64,000 nt of DNA from Rhodobacter sp. SGA-6-6 (GTDB lineage Bacteria > Pseudomonadota > Alphaproteobacteria > Rhodobacterales > Rhodobacteraceae): assembly GCF_011043545.1 (NCBI RefSeq), contig NZ_JAAKGP010000002.1:548759-612758 (forward strand). The letters run 5' to 3'. Positions 26,995-35,416 of the stretch are shown here, one piece after another; the stretch's first letter is position 1; the number at the start of each line of letters is the position of its first letter. The notes under the pieces are model-generated. The model made no database searches and was not told where the DNA came from. It saw nothing but the letters and a program-made list of their open reading frames with translations. The translations under genes were made by a program, and so were the position numbers.

Positions 26995-29373
26995 TCAGCC
27001 CTGCGGGCGGGTCTTCTTCGGATCGTAGGCGGACAGCGGCACGATCACCGCCGGCAGGCGCTTCTGCTGGCCATCCAGCTTGCCCACCTCCAGCGCGGTG
27101 CCGACCTCGGCATGGGCCACGTCCACCCGCGCCAGCGCGATGTTCTTGCCCAGAAGCGGCGAGCGCATCGAGGAAGTCACCTCCCCCACCTGCGCCCGGC
27201 CGACATGCAGGCAGTCGCCATGGCCGACATCGACGTTGGAATCGATCTCCAGCCCCACGAACTTGCGGCTGGGATGCTCCTTCCGCCGGATCAGCGCATC
27301 GCGGCCGATGAAATCGTCGGTCTTCGACTTCAAGGGCACGGTGAAGCCGATCCCGGCCTCGAACGGGTCGGTCTGGTCGCTGAAATCGTAGCCGGCGAAG
27401 ATCAGCCCGGCCTCGATCCGCACCATGTCCAGCGCGGCAAGGCCCATCGGCTTCAGCCCCAGGTCCTGCCCGTTCTCCCAGACCGCATCATAGACGGTCG
27501 AGCCGTCCTTCGGATGGCAGAAGATCTCGAAGCCCAACTCGCCGGTATAGCCGGTCCGCGACACCATCACCGGCGCCCCGGCGGGCCCGCCGATCCGGCC
27601 GACGGTGAAGCGGAACCATCCCAGCTCCTCGATCGTCGGCTGGTGCGGCGCGGTCCAGATCACCCGCTTCATGATCTCGCGGCTGTTCGGCCCCTGCACC
27701 GCAAGATTGTGCAGCTGGTCGGTCGAGGAGCGGACCATGACGTTCAGCCCCAGTTTCTCGGCCTGCTCGCGCAACCAGATGCCCGAGTAGTCGTCGCCGC
27801 CGATCCACCGGAACTGGTCCTTGCCCAGACGGAACACGGTGCCGTCGTCCAGCATCCCGCCGTGATCGTAGCACATCGCGGTATAGACCACCTGCCCCTG
27901 CGACAGCTTCTTCATGTCGCGGGTGACGCACCATTGCATCAGCGCCTCGGCATCCGGCCCCGTCACCTCGAATTTGCGCAGCGGAGACAGGTCCATCACC
28001 ACCGCGGCCTGACGGCAGGCCCAGTATTCCTCGATGGCGCCGTTCTGCGAATAGACATGCGGCAGCCAGTAGCCCCGGTATTCCTCAAGATACCGCGTCC
28101 GCTCCGAGATGCGGGAATGGAAGGCGGTTTCCTTGGTCATCCGGGGCTCCGAGGCAGGGGTGGGTCGATGGGCGATGGCGCGGCTGAACTTCTGCGCGCC
28201 GGAATAGGTGCGGACATGGATGTCCGACAGATACCAGCCGTTGGCCGGCGAGGTGTCGTCCGGGCAGGCCGAGTTGACGCAAACGATGTCGGTCAGCGCC
28301 CGGAACAGCACATAGTCGCCCGGGCGGCTCCACGGTTCGTCCGAGACCAGAACGCCATGGGCGTCGATATTGGTGTTGAAGAACAGGTTGACGGCCATCC
28401 AACCCGGCCGCGGGCTGACGCCATAGGGCGCCAGCGCGGTGTTGAAGTTGTCCGAGCAGTTGACGTGGCCGGGATAGCCGATGTCGTCGTAGTATTTCGA
28501 CGAACAGGCCATGGCGAAGGCGTCGTGCCGGCCCACGGTGTCCTGCACCACCTCGACCAGCGGCAGCCAGTCCTGGTCGAAATACTTGGAATGCAGGCCG
28601 GGCATCGAATAGGCATGGCCCATCAGCGTGCGCGAGGTGGTCACGTCCAGCGCGTGCTGCAGGCCCTTCTCCAGCTTGCGGGCGTCGAAGCACTGGAAAT
28701 CGGTGCATTGCCGGCCATCGACGTCGAGGATCTGGATATAGTCGCCGGCCTTGACGAAATAGCTTTCCGCCGTGGCCGACTTCACCCGCAGGTCGAGGAT
28801 CGGGTCGGCCAGCGGATCGGGCAGGTCGTAATGGCCCACCGTCCGAGGCTTGGCGCGCTGGATCAGCAGGGTCAGCGGCGTGGCGGTGTCCTGCGCCTCG
28901 GGCGCCATCGGCAGGCCCGGGGCGGCGATCACCAGCCAGCCGCCGTCCAGCGCGGTGAACTCCGCCCGCGCGCCGGGTTGGGTGTCGGGCGCGAAGACCC
29001 GCAGCGCGCCGGCCTTGGCCAGGTCGATCTGCCGCGCCGCCAGTCCGCGGCGCAGGCGGGCAAGCCCCTCGCCCGCGGCATCGCCGAGCGCCAGCATCGC
29101 CTTCAGCCCCTCGGCGGTGGAATTCGGCGCCTGGCCGAGGATCGCCGCGTCGATCCGCCCGTCGGCGGCGGCGGCAACGATCTCGGCGGGCTGGCCGCCC
29201 TCATCGTTGATCAGGGTCAGCCGGTCGCCCGGCATCAGTTGCAGGATTGCCGCGCCGCCGCCGGGGATGACATGCCGCTCCTGCCCGTGATGGCGCGACA
29301 GGTTCTGCGGCGTCAGGATGCGGCTCGGGCGCGGCGGCCCGGGAATGACGGTGGGATAGGCCTGGTCGAGCAT
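26995..29373 (-). CDS. tdm: Trimethylamine-N-oxide demethylase (aldolase)
   Basis: A 792-residue two-part protein. The N-terminal half (to about residue 390) is of the DUF1989 type, with Cys-bearing segments QCTDFQCFD, MACSSKYYDDIGYPGHVNCSDNFN and NSACPDDTSPAN as probable zinc-site parts. The C-terminal half is a GcvT-like tetrahydrofolate-binding domain (GYTGELGFEIFCHPKDG, GLAALDMVRIEAGLIFAGYDF). This composition and length are those of Tdm, which cleaves TMAO to dimethylamine and formaldehyde, with the GcvT part capturing formaldehyde on THF. The start at 29373 has GGGGGAACGAG upstream. The rest of the pathway is encoded in the following 25 kb, strongly supporting the call. Confidence 0.9.
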   Translation of the reverse strand: MLDQAYPTVIPGPPRPSRILTPQNLSRHHGQERHVIPGGGAAILQLMPGDRLTLINDEGGQPAEIVAAAADGRIDAAILGQAPNSTAEGLKAMLALGDAAGEGLARLRRGLAARQIDLAKAGALRVFAPDTQPGARAEFTALDGGWLVIAAPGLPMAPEAQDTATPLTLLIQRAKPRTVGHYDLPDPLADPILDLRVKSATAESYFVKAGDYIQILDVDGRQCTDFQCFDARKLEKGLQHALDVTTSRTLMGHAYSMPGLHSKYFDQDWLPLVEVVQDTVGRHDAFAMACSSKYYDDIGYPGHVNCSDNFNTALAPYGVSPRPGWMAVNLFFNTNIDAHGVLVSDEPWSRPGDYVLFRALTDIVCVNSACPDDTSPANGWYLSDIHVRTYSGAQKFSRAIAHRPTPASEPRMTKETAFHSRISERTRYLEEYRGYWLPHVYSQNGAIEEYWACRQAAVVMDLSPLRKFEVTGPDAEALMQWCVTRDMKKLSQGQVVYTAMCYDHGGMLDDGTVFRLGKDQFRWIGGDDYSGIWLREQAEKLGLNVMVRSSTDQLHNLAVQGPNSREIMKRVIWTAPHQPTIEELGWFRFTVGRIGGPAGAPVMVSRTGYTGELGFEIFCHPKDGSTVYDAVWENGQDLGLKPMGLAALDMVRIEAGLIFAGYDFSDQTDPFEAGIGFTVPLKSKTDDFIGRDALIRRKEHPSRKFVGLEIDSNVDVGHGDCLHVGRAQVGEVTSSMRSPLLGKNIALARVDVAHAEVGTALEVGKLDGQQKRLPAVIVPLSAYDPKKTRPQG

Positions 29374-29410
29374 CTCGTTCCCCCGGTTCCCCGCAACGGT
29401 GCTTGTGCGG

Positions 29411-29428
29411 GAATTTCGTGCAGGTAAA
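29411..29428 (-). promoter_or_regulatory. Weak copy of the amine-cluster operator motif upstream of tdm
   Basis: Read on the minus strand, TTTACCTGCACGAAATTC matches 12 of 18 positions of the site at 44398-44415, including the first nine. It sits 38 bases before tdm in the shared divergent region with the EamA gene. Support is pattern likeness only. Confidence 0.35.
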
Positions 29429-29496
29429 ACTTGTTAATTTGAGAGAATAACACCTTGCCGGGGTGAAACAAGCCCGATGGCACGCGGAGGGGAAAA

Positions 29497-30348
29497 ATGC
29501 TGTCCTTGGGATTCGGGCTTTGCGCTGCGCTGGCCTGGGCGCTGCACGACCTGCTGGTCCGCAAGCTGACGCAGGGCTCGGCCATGCTGCCGATGCTGCT
29601 GACGGTGCTGGTGGCGGGTGGGCTGGGGCTGGCGGTTCCCACCCTGATCCTCGGCGGATGGGAGCGGATGACCGGCGAGGCGCTGGCGCTGTCGGTGGCG
29701 GCGGGGGTGGTCTATGTCGTCGGCTCGGGCGGGCTGTATCAGGCGCTGCACCGCGCCCCGGTGCGGATCGTCGCGCCGGTGCTGGGATCCTTCCCGATGC
29801 TGTCGCTGGGCATCGCCGCCGCGCAGGGCCGGGCGGTGGCGACGGCGGAATGGCTGGCGGTGGCCGCCATCGTCGCCGGCATCGCCTGGGTCGCGCTGAC
29901 CGGGCGCGCGGACGGCGGCGCGCTCCGCGGCAGTCTCTGGACGGCGCTCCTCTGGGCAATGGCCGGAGCGGCGGGCTTCGCATTGACCTTCGCCCTGGGG
30001 CAGGAAGCGGCCCGGACCGGCGCCACCTTCCCCTCGATGCTGGTGACGCGGATCACCGCGGCGGCCTGCACGCTGGCGCTTGCCGTGGCCTGGCGCTCCA
30101 CCCGCCCCGCGCCGGGCACCCTGCCCTTCCTTCTGGCGATGGGGGGCCTCGACGCGCTGGCGCTCGGCCTGGTGACGGCCTCGGCCTGGCTGCCGCACCC
30201 GGAATATGCCGCCGTCGCCTCGGCGCTGTTCGGGGTGCTGACCATCCTGCTGGCCTGGCGCTTCCTGGGCGAGAGGGTCGCCCCGCCGCAATGGCTGGGC
30301 ATCGCCGCAGTCTTCGGGGGAATCGCGGTGCTGTCGTTGCAGGGCTAG
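29497..30348 (+). CDS. EamA/DMT-family transporter
   Basis: A 283-residue, almost entirely hydrophobic protein with about ten membrane segments in two repeats (LGFGLCAALAWALHDLLVRK... and LWTALLWAMAGAAGFALTF...), the second repeat ending FGVLTILLAWRFLGERVAPPQWLGIAAVFGGIAVL. DMT proteins mostly export metabolites. It is divergent from tdm and convergent with the AraC-type regulator (two bases between stops). It could move a methylated amine or a by-product, but nothing in the sequence shows the substrate. ATG follows GGAGGGG. Confidence 0.85.
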   Translation: MLSLGFGLCAALAWALHDLLVRKLTQGSAMLPMLLTVLVAGGLGLAVPTLILGGWERMTGEALALSVAAGVVYVVGSGGLYQALHRAPVRIVAPVLGSFPMLSLGIAAAQGRAVATAEWLAVAAIVAGIAWVALTGRADGGALRGSLWTALLWAMAGAAGFALTFALGQEAARTGATFPSMLVTRITAAACTLALAVAWRSTRPAPGTLPFLLAMGGLDALALGLVTASAWLPHPEYAAVASALFGVLTILLAWRFLGERVAPPQWLGIAAVFGGIAVLSLQG

Positions 30349-30350
30349 CC

Positions 30351-31367
30351 CTACTCCGCCGCCTCCACCCTCGGCGCGGTCATGCGGGACTGGCGCAGCG
30401 AGAGGGTCAGGCGGCGTTCGTCCTTGGGCGAGACGCCAAACAGTTCGGTGTAATGCCGGATCATCGGGCTGGAGGTCATGTAGCCGACCGAGGCGGCGAT
30501 CTCGCGCAGCGAATCGTTGGAATAGAGCACCCGCTGCCGGGCCTTCATCAGCCGCAGGTGGTGGTAGTAGCGCAGCGGGCTCTGGCCGGTCTCGCGCTTG
30601 AACAGCCGCTCGAAATGCCTGCCGGACAGGCCGACGGCCGAGGCCACGTCTGGGATGCGCAGCGGGTCCTCGACATGGGTCTCGAACAGGCGGATCGCCT
30701 CGCGGATCTGCGGCGGCAGGCTGTCGGCGGTGCTGCCGGCGCGGGCCACCGGCACCTTCTGGCTGGCGTCGGCGTCGCGGACGAAGGGATGCTGGAACCA
30801 GCAGGCCACCTCGGTCATGGTCTCGCGGCCCAGCCGTTCCTCGACCAGCCGCAGCATCAGGTCGAAGACCGCGCCCGCGCCGGAGACCGTGTTGCGGCGG
30901 CGGTCGCGCAGGATGGCGGATTCCGAAGCGGCGACATTGGGGAACTCGGCCTTGAACGCCGCCTCGTAGCACCAGTGGACCGAACAGCCCCGCCCCTCCA
31001 TCAGCCCGGCCCGGGCCAGCGGGAAGATGCCGCCGGAGAAGGCGCCGAGGGTGATGCCGGTGCGGTCCAGCCAGCGCAGCCGCGCCGGGCTGCGGCGCGG
31101 ATCGGCATATTCCGCCGTGGGCGGCGCCAGCAGGTAGAGGTGGTCCAGCCCGTCGGTTTCCTGCAGCGTCTCGTCCGGGTCGAAGCCGATCTCGGCCGAG
31201 GACCGCACCGGCGCCGCGGTCTCGGCCACCAGCCGCCAGACGAATTCGCGGCGGCCGCAGATTTCATTGGCGGCGCGCAGGGGTTCGATGGCCGAGGTCA
31301 GGCAGGCCATCGGAAACCCCGGGAACATCAGGAAACCCAGCCGGAGGGGGGGGGCCGCCTGTCCCAT
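30351..31367 (-). CDS. GlxA-family transcriptional regulator (DJ-1/PfpI + AraC domains)
   Basis: A 338-residue regulator. The N-terminal part (LRLGFLMFPGFPMACLTSAIEPLRAANEI...) is the class I glutamine-amidotransferase-like DJ-1/PfpI domain used as sensor in GlxA-type activators. The C-terminal 100 residues form an AraC helix-turn-helix pair (IPDVASAVGLSGRHFERLFKRETGQSPLRYYHHLRLMKARQ...IREIAASVGYMTSSPMIRHYTELFG). Relatives regulate glycine betaine, carnitine and related N-methyl compounds. It ends the dmmDABC run (eight bases after dmmC). ATG 31367 fits the family; an upstream in-frame ATG at 31418 lies inside dmmC. A nine-base C tract occurs in codons 5-8. Confidence 0.9.
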   Translation of the reverse strand: MGQAAPPLRLGFLMFPGFPMACLTSAIEPLRAANEICGRREFVWRLVAETAAPVRSSAEIGFDPDETLQETDGLDHLYLLAPPTAEYADPRRSPARLRWLDRTGITLGAFSGGIFPLARAGLMEGRGCSVHWCYEAAFKAEFPNVAASESAILRDRRRNTVSGAGAVFDLMLRLVEERLGRETMTEVACWFQHPFVRDADASQKVPVARAGSTADSLPPQIREAIRLFETHVEDPLRIPDVASAVGLSGRHFERLFKRETGQSPLRYYHHLRLMKARQRVLYSNDSLREIAASVGYMTSSPMIRHYTELFGVSPKDERRLTLSLRQSRMTAPRVEAAE

Positions 31368-31374
31368 GGCGGCG

Positions 31375-32445
31375 TCAGTCTTCGGGCCACCAGCCGGGCG
31401 AGGTGGGCGCGCCGTCATCGTATTTCGACAGCCATTCCACCATCGCGGGCTGGTTGCGGATGAAGCCCTTGTAGGTCGCCAGGTCCGGGTGGATGTCGCG
31501 GATCACCCGGTGCAGGCGGCGGGCCCATTTCGGCACCGTCACCAGTTCCTCGAAACTGGCGAGGTAGCAGCGGATGTCGAAGGCGATCGCGTTCGACCGC
31601 GGCAGGCGGTAGAGCGTCTGCAACTCCACCCGCAGGTGCTGCTTCTTGCCGAGGTTCTCCTGCGTCAGCGTGGTCTTGGTCGGCCCCCATTTCGGATAGG
31701 TCTCGGGCGCGGTATCAAGGAGCGGGTTGACCGTCATCGTCCAGTTGAACCGCCGCACCGGCGCGCCGTGCTGCAGCTTCAGCAGGAATTTCAGCGCCCG
31801 GTCGAAGACACCCATGTCATGCGCCAGCGGCACCGGCGCGTGCCATTCGTGGAAGTTCATCCCCACGTCGAAATCGACCGACCAGTCGGCCTGCGAGGTG
31901 GCGATGCCCGCGTCCATCCACAGCGTGCCCTCGCGTTCGTCCTGCAGGGTGAAATCGCCCTGGGTCTGGCGGGTGATGTATTCGAACGGCCCGTAGGGCA
32001 GCGTCGATTCGTCCAGGAAGGTGAAGGTATGGTCGATCCCCAGCGGCCGGTTGATCCAGCGCCAGCGGTTGCCGTTCTTCTCCAGCGAGAACCACTGCGG
32101 GTATTCCTGCGCCTTGGTCTCCATGATCAGTTCCAGCAGGTCCCAGCCGGCCAGCGTCATGTGCGGCAGCGACTGGCAGCGCAGCGGATCGTCGGCCAGC
32201 ACCTTGGCGCGGTCGATCATCTCGGCGACGTAGTGCTCGTCCACGTCGAAGATATGCTCGAAGACCGAACCCTTCCGGCCCGGCACATGCGGTTCCATGT
32301 TGACCGAATACATGTAGTCGTCGCGGTCGAAGGGGAACGGGAACCGCCGGATGTTCTGCGGCGAGTTGCGGTAGGTGAAGTCGTCGCGGAAGGTCTCTTC
32401 GCGGAAGAAGTCGTTGAAGGCGCCGGGTTTGAAGTCAAGGCTCAT
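31375..32445 (-). CDS. dmmC: Heme-dependent oxidative N-demethylase, dimethylamine monooxygenase component (DUF3445)
   Basis: A 356-residue protein of the DUF3445 type, recognisable by FPFPFDRDDYMYSVNMEPHVPGRKG at the start, WDLLELIMETKAQEYPQWFSLEKNGNRWRWINRPLG and RRLHRVIRDIHPDLATYKGF. This family includes the haem-binding catalytic subunit of dimethylamine monooxygenase, which oxidises dimethylamine to methylamine and formaldehyde. The symbol follows the D-A-B-C gene order; in other naming schemes this is the alpha subunit. It is followed by the GlxA-type regulator and preceded by the reductase gene by 10 bases. Confidence 0.85.
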   Translation of the reverse strand: MSLDFKPGAFNDFFREETFRDDFTYRNSPQNIRRFPFPFDRDDYMYSVNMEPHVPGRKGSVFEHIFDVDEHYVAEMIDRAKVLADDPLRCQSLPHMTLAGWDLLELIMETKAQEYPQWFSLEKNGNRWRWINRPLGIDHTFTFLDESTLPYGPFEYITRQTQGDFTLQDEREGTLWMDAGIATSQADWSVDFDVGMNFHEWHAPVPLAHDMGVFDRALKFLLKLQHGAPVRRFNWTMTVNPLLDTAPETYPKWGPTKTTLTQENLGKKQHLRVELQTLYRLPRSNAIAFDIRCYLASFEELVTVPKWARRLHRVIRDIHPDLATYKGFIRNQPAMVEWLSKYDDGAPTSPGWWPED

Positions 32446-32455
32446 GTCCGTCCTC

Positions 32456-33418
32456 CTATCGGTCGATGACGAGGGTCTTGCCCTCGAAGCGGCTGACGCA
32501 GGGCATGATCTTTCTGCCCTCGGCCTGTTCTTCGGGGGTCAGCCAGTGGTCGCGGTGCAGGATGGTGCCGTCGCAGCGCACCACCGCCGTCTCGCATTGC
32601 CCGCAGGCGCCGCCGCGGCAGAGGTAGGGGGCGTCCACCCCCGCGGCCTCCATCGCCTCCAGCAGCGATTGCGTCGGCCCGACGGTAAGGGTCTTGCCCG
32701 AGGCCGCCAGTTCGACGGTGAAGGGCAGGCCGGTGCCGGGGGCGATGAATTCCTCGGAATGCAGCGCCTGCTTCGGCCAGCCCATCCTTTCGGCGGTGGA
32801 CAGAACCCAGGCGATCATCCCCTTCGGGCCGCAGACATAGAGATGGGTGCCGATCGGCTGCATCGACAGGATGGTGCCGAGGTCGATCCGCTGCTCTTCC
32901 TCATCGAAGTAGCAATGCACCTTGTCGGGATGGGCCGAGGTCAGCCGGTCCATATAGGCGCCGAGCGCGCGGTTGCGCGCGGCGTAGTGCATCTCCCACC
33001 GGCCGCCGAAATGGCTCAGCTGCGCCACCTGGGCCAGGAAGGGGGTGATGCCGATGCCGCCGGCGATCATCAGGTGCTTCTTCGCCCGGTTGTCCAGCCC
33101 GAACAGGTTCACGGGGTGCGACAGCACCATCTCCATTCCGGGGCGAACATGCCGGTGCATGAAGAGCGAGCCGCCGCGGCCCTGGTCGTCGCGCCGGACG
33201 CTGATCTCGTAGCCCGAGGTATCCTCGGGGTCGGACATCAGCGAATAGGGGTTCAGCCGGCGGGTGCCGTTGTCGTCCATCTCGACCACGGTATGCGCCC
33301 CGCCGGAAAAGGCCGGCAGCGCCGCGCCGTCGCGCGAGACGAAGCGGAAGCGGGTGATCAGCTCGTTGACCGGCACGACCTCGGCCACCCGGACATTCAG
33401 TTTGGCGACGCCGCTCAT
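32456..33418 (-). CDS. dmmB: Dimethylamine monooxygenase reductase component (flavin / NAD / 2Fe-2S)
   Basis: A 320-residue phthalate dioxygenase reductase-like protein. An FMN/FAD-binding barrel comes first (RLNPYSLMSDPEDTSGYEISVRRD), then an NAD-binding domain (IAGGIGITPFLAQV; LYVCGPKGMIAWV), then a plant-type 2Fe-2S ferredoxin domain with CRGGACGQCETAVV and a final Cys in IMPCVSRFEGK. It would carry electrons from NAD(P)H to the haem subunit encoded next. Its ATG overlaps the upstream dmmA stop (ATGA). The larger reading frame extending to 33853 is an overlap artefact. Confidence 0.88.
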   Translation of the reverse strand: MSGVAKLNVRVAEVVPVNELITRFRFVSRDGAALPAFSGGAHTVVEMDDNGTRRLNPYSLMSDPEDTSGYEISVRRDDQGRGGSLFMHRHVRPGMEMVLSHPVNLFGLDNRAKKHLMIAGGIGITPFLAQVAQLSHFGGRWEMHYAARNRALGAYMDRLTSAHPDKVHCYFDEEEQRIDLGTILSMQPIGTHLYVCGPKGMIAWVLSTAERMGWPKQALHSEEFIAPGTGLPFTVELAASGKTLTVGPTQSLLEAMEAAGVDAPYLCRGGACGQCETAVVRCDGTILHRDHWLTPEEQAEGRKIMPCVSRFEGKTLVIDR

Positions 33419-34032
33419 TTGAACCTCACCACGGCTTCGGGCACCTGGCCCGGGTCTTCGGCGTCTATGTTGACGCCCTGGAAGGCGGCGAGGCGGCGCG
33501 AGTAATGGTCGCGCACGAAAAGGTTCAGCCCGCAATGGCTGCACGTGAAGGGATCGGTCGAGACATTCTCGGTGATGCCCTTGCAATGCACGCATTGCAC
33601 CCGGCGGACGGTGGAGCCGCGGTGCTCCTTCTGGATCGCCGTGGCCGGGAAGCCGGTCTGCATGATCGCGCGCTCCGCCTGGCCGCAAAGCCCCTCGGTC
33701 CCGGCAAGATAGAACTGGGTGCCCATGCGGGCATCCAGCAGCACCCGCTCCAGCCGGGTCAGCAGTGCCGGGATGGTGGGGCCGCGGTAGAACTGCGTCG
33801 GGCCGAGGGCGGCCAGACGGTCGGCCATGTCGGTGCCGTTCGGCCCCGGGCAATACATCACATGCGCTGCGGCCAGCAGGTTCCCGGCATCGGCGGATTT
33901 CGCCAGCATGTCGGTGACGGCCTCGGCGCCTTCGCCATCGGCGACGATCAGGTGCAGGTGGCCGGGCCGCGGTTCCAGCGGCGCATAGACCGGGCGGCTT
34001 CGGATGGTGGGTTCGACAGGTGTCAGGGTCAT
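33415..34032 (-). CDS. dmmA: Dimethylamine monooxygenase subunit with C-terminal zinc ribbon
   Basis: A 205-residue protein. The N-terminal 140 residues (SRPVYAPLEPRPGHLHLIVADGEGAEAV...GTQFYLAGTEGLCGQAERAIMQTGF) resemble a small flavodoxin- or reductase-like alpha/beta fold. The end carries VQCVHCKGITENVSTDPFTCSHCGLNLFVRDHYSRR, two CxxC pairs that would bind zinc or an iron. This arrangement and position match the third essential subunit of dimethylamine monooxygenase. Translationally coupled to dmmB. The exact role (assembly, electron transfer) is unknown. Confidence 0.8.
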   Translation of the reverse strand: MTLTPVEPTIRSRPVYAPLEPRPGHLHLIVADGEGAEAVTDMLAKSADAGNLLAAAHVMYCPGPNGTDMADRLAALGPTQFYRGPTIPALLTRLERVLLDARMGTQFYLAGTEGLCGQAERAIMQTGFPATAIQKEHRGSTVRRVQCVHCKGITENVSTDPFTCSHCGLNLFVRDHYSRRLAAFQGVNIDAEDPGQVPEAVVRFK

Positions 34033-34058
34033 CGCTTCTTCCGTGGCTGCAACCCCTG

Positions 34059-34096
34059 TCGCGGGGGGCCCTGTCCGCGCCGACAGCCCCCCGCGA
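34059..34096 (-). promoter_or_regulatory. Long hairpin between dmmD and dmmA
   Basis: TCGCGGGGGG (34059-34068) pairs with CCCCCCGCGA (34087-34096) around an inner CTGTC/GACAG stem, giving a 15-bp interrupted stem in the 77-base gap. No T-run follows on the minus strand, so it looks more like an mRNA-stability or processing element than a terminator. Confidence 0.5.
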
Positions 34097-34109
34097 TCAG
34101 GACGAGAGA

Positions 34110-35249
34110 TCAGTCCTTGGCGGTGCGCCGCTTCTTCTCGACATCGTAGAACGGCATCGAGTGGGTGGTGGCGGCGATCGGACCATGGGTGCCGCAGCGC
34201 ACCTCCAGCCTGGTGCCGTCGTTGGCGCAATCGACCGGCAGGCGGGCGATGGCGATGGTCCAGTCGTTCAGCGGCGAATGCATCGCCTGCGTCACCACGC
34301 CGACCTGCTTCTCGCCCTTGTAGACCGGCGCACCGTTGCCGGGGACGTTCTTGCCCTCCAGCTTCAGGCCCCAGATCTTGAACCGCTCCTTGCCCTTCAG
34401 CCGGTAATGCTCTTCCGCGCCGCGGAAGCCGGTCTTGCCCGGGGAAACCGTGAAGTCGAGGCCGAGTTCCCAAAGCGTGTCGCCCGGGCCCTCGTTCTCG
34501 AACGGATACATCTCGGAGTTGTCGTAGGGGAAGAACAGCAGGTAGCTTTCGGTCCGCAGCATGTCCAGCGTGGTGAAGCGGCAGGGAATGATCCCCATCG
34601 ACTTGCCCTCGTCCAGGATGCGGTCCCAGATCATGCCGGCGTCCTGTCCGCGCACGAACAGCTCATACCCCCGCTCGCCGGTGTAGCCGGTGCGCGAGAT
34701 CATCGCGGGCTTGCCGAAGAGGCTGGTCTGCATATGGGCGAAATAGGGCAACTGGCGGATGCCGGGGACGTGCTTCTCCAGGTAGTCCACCGCCAGCGGG
34801 CCCTGCAGCGACAGGTCGTGGGTGTTGTCGTCGAAGCGGATCGACACGTCGCGGCCGGTGGCGGCCATGGTCAGCTGCTCATGCGCGCCGCCCGAGCCGT
34901 GGACGACCATGAAGCTGTTCGGCGCCAGGCGATAGATCACGCAGTCGTCGACGAACTTGCCCTGGTCGTTCAGCATGGTGGCATAGACCGACCGGCCGGG
35001 CATCAGCTTTTCCATGTTGCGGGTGGTCGCCCGCTCGATCACATGGCTGGCCCCCGCGCCGGTGATGTGCACCTTCTTCAGGCCCGACACGTCCATCAGG
35101 CCGGCCTTGGTGCGGATCGCCATGTATTCGGCGTCGGGGTCGCCCTTGGTGTAGGACCAGGCTGTGCCCATCCCGCTCCAGTCTTCGAGATCGGACCCAA
35201 GCGCGCGGTGGCGGTCGGCCAGCGTGGAGAAACGCCAGGAGTTGGTCAT
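34110..35249 (-). CDS. dmmD: GcvT-like tetrahydrofolate-binding protein of the dimethylamine cluster
   Basis: A 379-residue aminomethyltransferase-fold protein (MDVSGLKKVHITGAGASHVIERATTRNMEKLMPGRSVYATMLNDQGKFVDDCVIYRL; ISRTGYTGERGYELFVRG; LDFTVSPGKTGFRGAEEHYRLKG). It matches T-protein/DmmD proteins rather than true GcvT because no gcvH or gcvP is nearby and it heads dmmABC. Likely role: binds THF and captures the formaldehyde released by dimethylamine oxidation as methylene-THF. The start at 35249 follows AGGGAGCC. A hairpin separates it from the permease upstream. Confidence 0.82.
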   Translation of the reverse strand: MTNSWRFSTLADRHRALGSDLEDWSGMGTAWSYTKGDPDAEYMAIRTKAGLMDVSGLKKVHITGAGASHVIERATTRNMEKLMPGRSVYATMLNDQGKFVDDCVIYRLAPNSFMVVHGSGGAHEQLTMAATGRDVSIRFDDNTHDLSLQGPLAVDYLEKHVPGIRQLPYFAHMQTSLFGKPAMISRTGYTGERGYELFVRGQDAGMIWDRILDEGKSMGIIPCRFTTLDMLRTESYLLFFPYDNSEMYPFENEGPGDTLWELGLDFTVSPGKTGFRGAEEHYRLKGKERFKIWGLKLEGKNVPGNGAPVYKGEKQVGVVTQAMHSPLNDWTIAIARLPVDCANDGTRLEVRCGTHGPIAATTHSMPFYDVEKKRRTAKD

Positions 35250-35376
35250 CGGCAGGCTCCCTGAAAGGTAGTGGTTTCCGTCAAGTCTCTGGCGATTCCC
35301 GCCCAAAAGCAATAATGAAATGCAACATTTTTTCTTCGGAGAGAACGTTGGCGAAATAATCCTTCTCCATGGCAAA

Positions 35377-35396
35377 GGGGCCGCCAAAGCGGCCCC
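35377..35396 (-). terminator. Hairpin terminator between the APC permease and dmmD
   Basis: GGGGCCGC (35377-35384) and GCGGCCCC (35389-35396) form a perfect 8-bp stem 21 bases after the permease stop, followed on the minus strand by TTTGCCATGG. It would limit read-through from the permease into dmmDABC, so the dmm genes may also have their own promoter in the 35250-35376 interval. Confidence 0.6.
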
Positions 35397-35416
35397 CTGC
35401 CTCGATTTTCGTGCCG

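Noticed and set aside
34110..35249. Glycine cleavage T-protein (gcvT)
   Set aside because: The fold fits, but no gcvH or gcvP is near and the gene heads the dmmABC genes, so a DmmD-type role is more likely.
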